Source: Arenicola marina
Taxonomy: Eukaryota; Annelida; Polychaeta; Arenicolidae
Length of the DNA stretch: 64,000 bases
Reading direction: 5' to 3'
Assembly (NCBI GenBank): GCA_964019135.1
Contig: OZ025256.1
Location: 3,369,249-3,433,248 of the forward strand
Shown: positions 58,366-64,000 of the stretch, in pieces
Layout of the letters: each line of letters starts with the position of its first letter
How positions within the stretch are numbered: the stretch's first letter is position 1
Notes under the pieces: generated by a model
The model's database searches: none
Seen by the model: only the letters and a program-made list of their open reading frames with translations
What the model was told of the DNA's origin: nothing
Program-made: the position numbers and the translations under genes

Positions 58366-59092
58366 TAGAAGACAGGCGGTGTAGTCCGGATGCACCAGAT
58401 CCATGCAGGGCCAAGTAATATTCTGCGGACTTAACAGGAACAACTGCAGGACAGCTATGACGGGTCGAGACGATTGTTGTGCACTGGATCAATCTAAATG
58501 TTTGTTTCTGGTCCCAGCTGCAGTCAGCAAACAGACTGCGGTTAGTGACACAGGCACACGGCAACGGGCTATCAGGATTCCTGACTTTAGTGTGCTCCGT
58601 GAGGCCGGGACATTGCTTGCTTGGCTGCAGAATTGATATGAGACAATCTCCCGCTAGATGACGCTCAGGTCTGATCTCGGTGCCCCAGTGCTATGGCAGC
58701 CTCTCCCCTAAGCCACAGCGTTAGCCTAGGGCACCCTCCTCCACCCCTCACACTGCCATGGCAACCCTTTCCTGTCCTTTATCCAGATACCTATTTCCAA
58801 AGATCCCCCTACCCGCCCCACCCTTCCCCCTGCCCCTCCTTCCACCACCATGCTCATCAACCCATGTATCCCCTGTTTGACATCTGCCCCTTCCCCCGCC
58901 CCCGGCACCCCCCTCCCCCCCCCCGTCTTCCCCCCTCCGACACAGCCCATACCCTTTGACAGCCGTATCCCGGGGTATCCCCTTCAATCGCCCATTGTTG
59001 GTGCTGCCACCTGCTGCCCAAAAGCAGTGTAGACCCATGCAGCCATGGAGAGTGTGCTGACAGACCTTGTCCCTTAGACGCTTAGTTAACGA
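58366..59092. other. no gene supported
   Basis: Unique sequence, C-rich at 58800-58930. A 77-codon frame at 58403-58636 has no recognisable family. Confidence 0.4.
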
Positions 59093-62000
59093 ACCCCTAG
59101 CTGGGGGCTCCGTGCTACCCCTAGCTGGGGGCTCCGTGCTACCCCTAGCTGGGGGCTCCGTGCTTCCCCTAGCTGGGGGCTCCGTGCTACCCCTAGCTGG
59201 GGGCTCCGTGCTACCCCTAGCTGGGGGCTCCCTGCTACCCCTAGCTGGGGGCTCCGTGCTTCCCCTAGCTGGGGGCTCCGTGCTACCCCTAGCTGGGGGC
59301 TCCGTGCTACCCCTAGCTGGGGGCTCCGTGCTACCCCTAGCTGGGGGCTCCGTGCTACCCCTAGCTGGGGGCTCCGTGCTACCCCTAGCTGGGGGCTCCG
59401 TGCTACCCCTAGCTGGGGGCTCCGTCCTTCCCCTAGCTGGGGGCTCCCTGCTTCCCCTAGCTGGGGGCTCCGTGCTACCCCTAGCTGGGGGCTCCGTGCT
59501 ACCCCTGGCTGGGGGCTCCGTGCTTCCCCTAGCTGGGGGCTCCGTGCTACCCCTAGCTGGGGGCTCCGTGCTACCCCTAGCTGGGGGCTCCGTGCTACCC
59601 CTAGCTGGGGGCTCCGTGCTACCCCTAGCTGGGGGCTCCGTGCTACCCCTAGCTGGGGGCTCCGTGCTACCCCTAGCTGGGGGCTCCGTGCTACCCCTAG
59701 CTGGGGGCTCCGTCCTTCCCCTAGCTGGGGGCTCCCTGCTTCCCCTAGCTGGGGGCTCCGTGCTACCCCTAGCTGGGGGCTCCGTGCTACCCCTAGCTGG
59801 GGGCTCCCTGCTTCCCCTAGCTGGGGGGCTCCGTGCTTCCCCTAGCTGGGGGCTCCGTGCTACCCCTAGCTGGGGGCTCCGTGCTACCCCTAGCTGGGGG
59901 CTACGTGCTACCCCTAGCTGGGGGGCTCCGTGCTTCCCCTAGCTGGGGGCTCCGTGCTACCCCTAGCTGGGGGCTCCGTGCTACCCCTAGCTGGGGGCTC
60001 CGTGCTACCCCTAGCTGGGGGCTCCGTGCTTCCCCTAGCTGGGGGCTCCGTGCTACCCCTAGCTGGGGGCTCCGTGCTACCCCTAGCTGGGGGCTCCGTG
60101 CTACCCCTAGCTGGGGGCTCCGTGCTACCCCTAGCTGGGGGCTCCGTGCTACCCCTAGCTGGGGGCTCCGTGCTACCCCTAGCTGGGGGTTCCGTCCTTC
60201 CCCTAGCTGGGGGCTCCCTGCTTCCCCTAGCTGGGGGCTCCGTGCTACCCCTAGCTGGGGGCTCCGTGCTACCCCTGGCTGGGGGCTCCGTGCTTCCCCT
60301 AGCTGGGGGCTCCGTGCTACCCCTAGCTGGGGGCTCCGTGCTACCCCTAGCTGGGGGCTCCGTGCTACCCCTAGCTGGGGGCTCCGTGCTACCCCTAGCT
60401 GGGGGCTCCGTGCTACCCCTAGCTGGGGGCTCCGTGCTACCCCTAGCTGGGGGCTCCGTGCTACCCCTAGCTGGGGGCTCCGTCCTTCCCCTAGCTGGGG
60501 GCTCCCTGCTTCCCCTAGCTGGGGGCTCCGTGCTACCCCTAGCTGGGGGCTCCGTGCTACCCCTAGCTGGGGGCTCCCTGCTTCCCCTAGCTGGGGGGCT
60601 CCGTGCTTCCCCTAGCTGGGGGCTCCGTGCTACCCCTAGCTGGGGGCTCCGTGCTACCCCTAGCTGGGGGCTCCGTGCTACCCCTAGCTGGGGGGCTCCG
60701 TGCTTCCCCTAGCTGGGGGCTCCGTGCTACCCCTAGCTGGGGGCTCCGTGCTACCCCTAGCTGGGGGCTCCCTGCTTCCCCTAGCTGGGGGGCTCCGTGC
60801 TTCCCCTAGCTGGGGGCTCCGTGCTACCCCTAGCTGGGGGCTCCGTGCTTCCCCTAGCTGGGGGCTCCATGCTACCCCTAGCTGGGGGCTCCGTGCTACC
60901 CCTAGCTGGTGGCTCCGTGCTACCCCTAGCTGGGGGCTCCCTGCTTCCCCTAGCTGGGGGGCTCCGTGCTTCCCCTAGCTGGGGGCTCCGTGCTTCCCCT
61001 AGCTGGGGGCTCCGTGCTACCCCTAGCTGGGGGCTCCGTGCTACCCCTAGCTGGGGGCTCCGTGCTACCCCTAGCTGGGGGTTCCGTGCTACCCCTAGCT
61101 GGGGGCTCCGTGCTACCCCTAGCTAGGGGCTCCGTGCTTCCCCTAGCTGGGGGCTCCGTGCTACCCCTAGCTGGGGGCTCCGTGCTACCCCTAGCTGGGG
61201 GCTCCGTGCTACCCCTAGCTGGGGCTCCCTGCTTCCCCTAGCTGGGGGCTCCCTGCTTCCCCTAGCTGGGGGTTCCGTGCTTCCCCTAGCTGGGGGCTCC
61301 GTGCTTCTCCTAGCTGGGGGCTCCGTGCTACCCCTAGCTGGGGGCTCCGTGCTACCCCTAGCTGGGGGCTCCGTGCTTCCCCTAGCTGGGGGCTCCGTGC
61401 TACCCCTAGGTGGGGGCTCCGTGCTACCCCTAGGTGGGGGCTCCGTGCTTCCCCAAGCTGGGGGTTCCCTGGTTCCCCTAGGTGGGGGCTCCGTGCTTCC
61501 CCTAGCTGGGGGCTCCGTGCTACCCCTAGCTGGGGGCTCCGTGCTTCCCCTACCTGGGGGCTCCGTGCTACCCCTAGCTGGGGGCTCCGTGCTACCCCTA
61601 GCTGGGGGCTCCCTGCTACCCCTAGCTGGGGGCTCCCTGCTACCCCTAGCTGGGGGCTCCGTGCTTCCCCTACCTGGGGGCTCCGTGCTACCCCTAGCTG
61701 GGGGCTCCGTGCTACCCCTAGCTGGGGGCTCCCTGCTACCCCTAGGTGGGGGCTCCCTGCTACCCCTAGGTGGGGGCTCCGTGCTTCCCCTAGCTGGGGG
61801 CTCCCTGCTTCCCCTAGCTGGGGACTCCGTGCTTCCCCTAGCTGGGGGCTCCGTCCTTCCCCTAGCTGGGGGCTCCCTGCTTCCCCTAGCTGGGGGCTCC
61901 GTGCTTCCCCTAGCTGGGGGCTCCGTGCTACCCCTAGCTGGGGGCTCCGTGCTACCCCTAGCTGGGGGCTCCGTGCTTCCCCTAGCTGGGGGCTCCGTGC

Positions 62001-63806
62001 TTCTCCTAGCTGGGGGCTCCGTGCTACCCCTAGCTGGGGGCTCCGTGCTACCCCTAGCTGGGGGCTCCGTGCTACCCCTAGCTGGGGGCTCCGTGCTACC
62101 CCTAGGTGGGGGCTCCGTGCTACCCCTAGGTGGGGGCTCCGTGCTTCCCCAAGCTGGGGGTTCCCTGGTTCCCCTAGGTGGGGGCTCCGTGCTTCCCCTA
62201 GCTGGGGGCTCCGTGCTACCCCTAGCTGGGGGCTCCGTGCTTCCCCTACCTGGGGGCTCCGTGCTACCCCTAGCTGGGGGCTCCGTGCTACCCCTAGCTG
62301 GGGGCTCCCTGCTACCCCTAGCTGGGGGCTCCCTGCTACCCCTAGCTGGGGGCTCCGTGCTTCCCCTACCTGGGGGCTCCGTGCTACCCCTAGCTGGGGG
62401 CTCCGTGCTACCCCTAGCTGGGGGCTCCCTGCTACCCCTAGGTGGGGGCTCCCTGCTACCCCTAGGTGGGGGCTCCGTGCTTCCCCTAGCTGGGGGCTCC
62501 CTGCTTCCCCTAGCTGGGGACTCCGTGCTTCCCCTAGCTGGGGGCTCCGTCCTTCCCCTAGCTGGGGGCTCCCTGCTTCCCCTAGCTGGGGGCTCCGTGC
62601 TTCCCCTAGCTGGGGGCTCCGTGCTACCCCTAGCTGGGGGCTCCGTGCTACCCCTAGCTGGGGGCTCCGTGCTTCCCCTAGCTGGGGGCTCCGTGCTTCC
62701 CCTAGCTGGGGGCTCCGTGCTTCCCCTAGCTGGGGGCTCCGTGCTTCCCCTAGCTGGGGGCTCCCTGCTTCCCCTAGCTGGGGGCTCCGTGCTTCCCCTA
62801 GCTGGGGGCTCCGTGCTACCCCTAGCTGGGGGCTCCGTGCTTCCCCTAGCTGGGGGCTCCGTGCTACCCCTAGCTGGGGGCTCCGTGCTACCCCTAGCTG
62901 GGGGCTCCCTGCTACCCCTAGCTGGGGGCTCCCTGCTACCCCTAGCTGGGGGCTCCGTGCTACCCCTAGCTGGGGGCTCCGTGCTACCCCTAGCTGGGGG
63001 CTCCGTGCTACCCCTAGCTGGGGGCTCCGTGCTACCCCTAGCTGGGGGCTCCGTGCTTCCCCTAGCTGGGGGCTCCGTGCTACCCCTAGCTGGGGGCTCC
63101 GTGCTTCCCCTAGCTGGGGGCTCCGTCCTTCCCCTAGCTGGGGGCTCCGTGCTTCCCCTAGCTGGGGGCTCCGTGCTACCCCTAGCTGGGGGCTCCGTCC
63201 TTCCCCTAGCTGGGGGTTCCGTGCTTCCCCTAGCTGGGGGCTCCGTGCTTCTCCTAGCTGGGGGCTCCGTGCTTCCCCTAGCTGGGGGCTCCGTGCTACC
63301 CCTAGCTGGGGGCTCCGTGCTACCCCTAGCTGGGGGCTCCCTGCTTCCCCTAGCTGGGGGTTCCGTGCTTCCCCTAGCTGGGGGCTCCGTGCTACCCCTA
63401 GCTGGGGGTTCCGTGCTTCTCCTAGCTGGGGGCTCCGTGCTACCCCTAGCTGCGGGCTCCGTGCTTCCCCTAGCTGGGGGCTCCGTGCTTCCCCTAGCTG
63501 GGGGCTCCGTGCTTCCCCTAGCTGGGGGCTCCGTGCTACCCCTAGCTGGGGGCTCCGTGCTTCCCCTAGCTGGGGGCTCCGTGCTTCCCCTAGCTGGGGG
63601 CTCCGTGCTACCCCTAGCTGGGGGTTCCGTGCTTCCCCTAGCTGGGGGCTCCGTGCTACCCCTAGCTGGGGGCTCCGTGCTTCCCCTAGCTGGGGGCTCC
63701 GTGCTACCCCTAGCTGGGGGCTCCGTGCTACCCCTAGCTGGGGGCTCCGTGCTACCCCTAGCTGGAGGCTCCGTGCTTCCCCTAGCTGGGGGCTCCGTGC
63801 TACCCC
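59093..63806. repeat. 24-bp minisatellite, about 196 copies, with higher-order duplications
   Basis: The unit is GGGGGCTCCGTGCTACCCCT followed by AGCT; common variants are TGCTTCCCCT, GTCCTTCC, CTCCCTGC, TAGGTGGG and TACCTGGG. Twenty-five-base units with GGGGGG (near 59823, 59920, 60593, 60690) shift the frame. Rare variants show a 696-bp (29-unit) tandem block: GTGCTTCTCC at 61301 and 61997, CCCCAAGC at 61451 and 62147, GGGACTCC at 61821 and 62517. A second block of 770 bp is seen with GTCCTTCC at 59423/60193 and CCCCTGGC at 59502/60272. Frames of 878 (plus) and 912 (minus) codons are 8-residue repeats, not genes. Confidence 0.98.
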
Positions 63807-64000
63807 CACAATGTATCTATAGATCTCAGGTTGCCTGCAGATCAGCCGGGCAGTGCCTATACCTACCACATGCCCACTGCGATCTACGTCTGATTGCGGA
63901 GTGGCTGCGATGATGGGCAGACAAAGAGAGCCAGTGGGGGGGGGGGGTCGCATGTCACCGTCCTCAGACCGTCTGTGATAATTGTGTGGCCTTAATTACA
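63807..64000. other. unique flank at window end
   Basis: Non-repetitive sequence with a poly-G run at 63938-63947. Nothing gene-like is supported. Confidence 0.4.

Noticed and set aside
58403..58636. 77-codon frame with mixed composition
   Set aside because: Its start is not ATG and no family or splice context was seen.
61215..63953. 912-codon minus-strand and 878-codon plus-strand open frames
   Set aside because: Both are pure translations of a 24-bp repeat on opposite strands; unit length divisible by three and stop-free units explain them fully.

Overview
This window is eukaryotic, nuclear and almost certainly from an animal, most likely a marine invertebrate; the species cannot be named from sequence alone. 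The reasons are tRNA-headed SINEs with target-site duplications, a decayed non-LTR retrotransposon reverse transcriptase, short terminal-inverted-repeat elements, no compact operon-like coding, and two 200-N scaffold gaps (34592-34791, 56442-56641). It is gene-poor. Roughly 40% of it is tandem repeat, in more than fifteen arrays with different units. The long open frames over these arrays (up to about 900 codons, often on both strands) come from unit lengths divisible by three or stop-free units and are not protein genes.

Layout: 1-655 is a GGAGAA/GGGGAA purine array. 871-4320 is a 33-bp minisatellite passing into a 36-bp one (about 79 copies). 5531-9000 holds two SINE families, a MITE and tRNA-like palindromic debris. 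9628-10960 is a 1.33-kb element with 13-bp perfect terminal inverted repeats. 11172-12150 holds the best gene candidate: a TATA box, a ten-base first coding exon ending in a consensus donor, and a second exon in matching phase that completes a signal-peptide-like start. 13281-18190 carries 48-bp, AT-rich, 64-bp and 45-bp arrays; the 45-bp unit contains an RFX X-box-like site. 18990-23920 holds low-complexity blocks, a GATTAC-rich element and a 5'-truncated retrotransposon fragment. 25557-27175 is a 29-bp array joined to a 43-bp array of partly shared sequence. 34999-36645 is a 20-bp array. 40940-50945 is a 10-kb, 63-bp satellite (about 159 copies), many units of which carry TTACGTCA. 54132-57175 has a MITE, a 44-bp array running into a gap, and a SINE body that has been tandemly amplified. 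59093-63806 is a 24-bp array (about 196 copies) with 770-bp and 696-bp higher-order duplications.

No pathway or gene cluster can be reconstructed. The most interesting biology is the repeat landscape: SINEs seeding arrays, neighbouring arrays derived from each other, and several arrays that multiply transcription-factor-like motifs. Candidate regulatory clusters at 7950-7980, 16807-16910 and 52338-52381 are the other places where a gene may begin.
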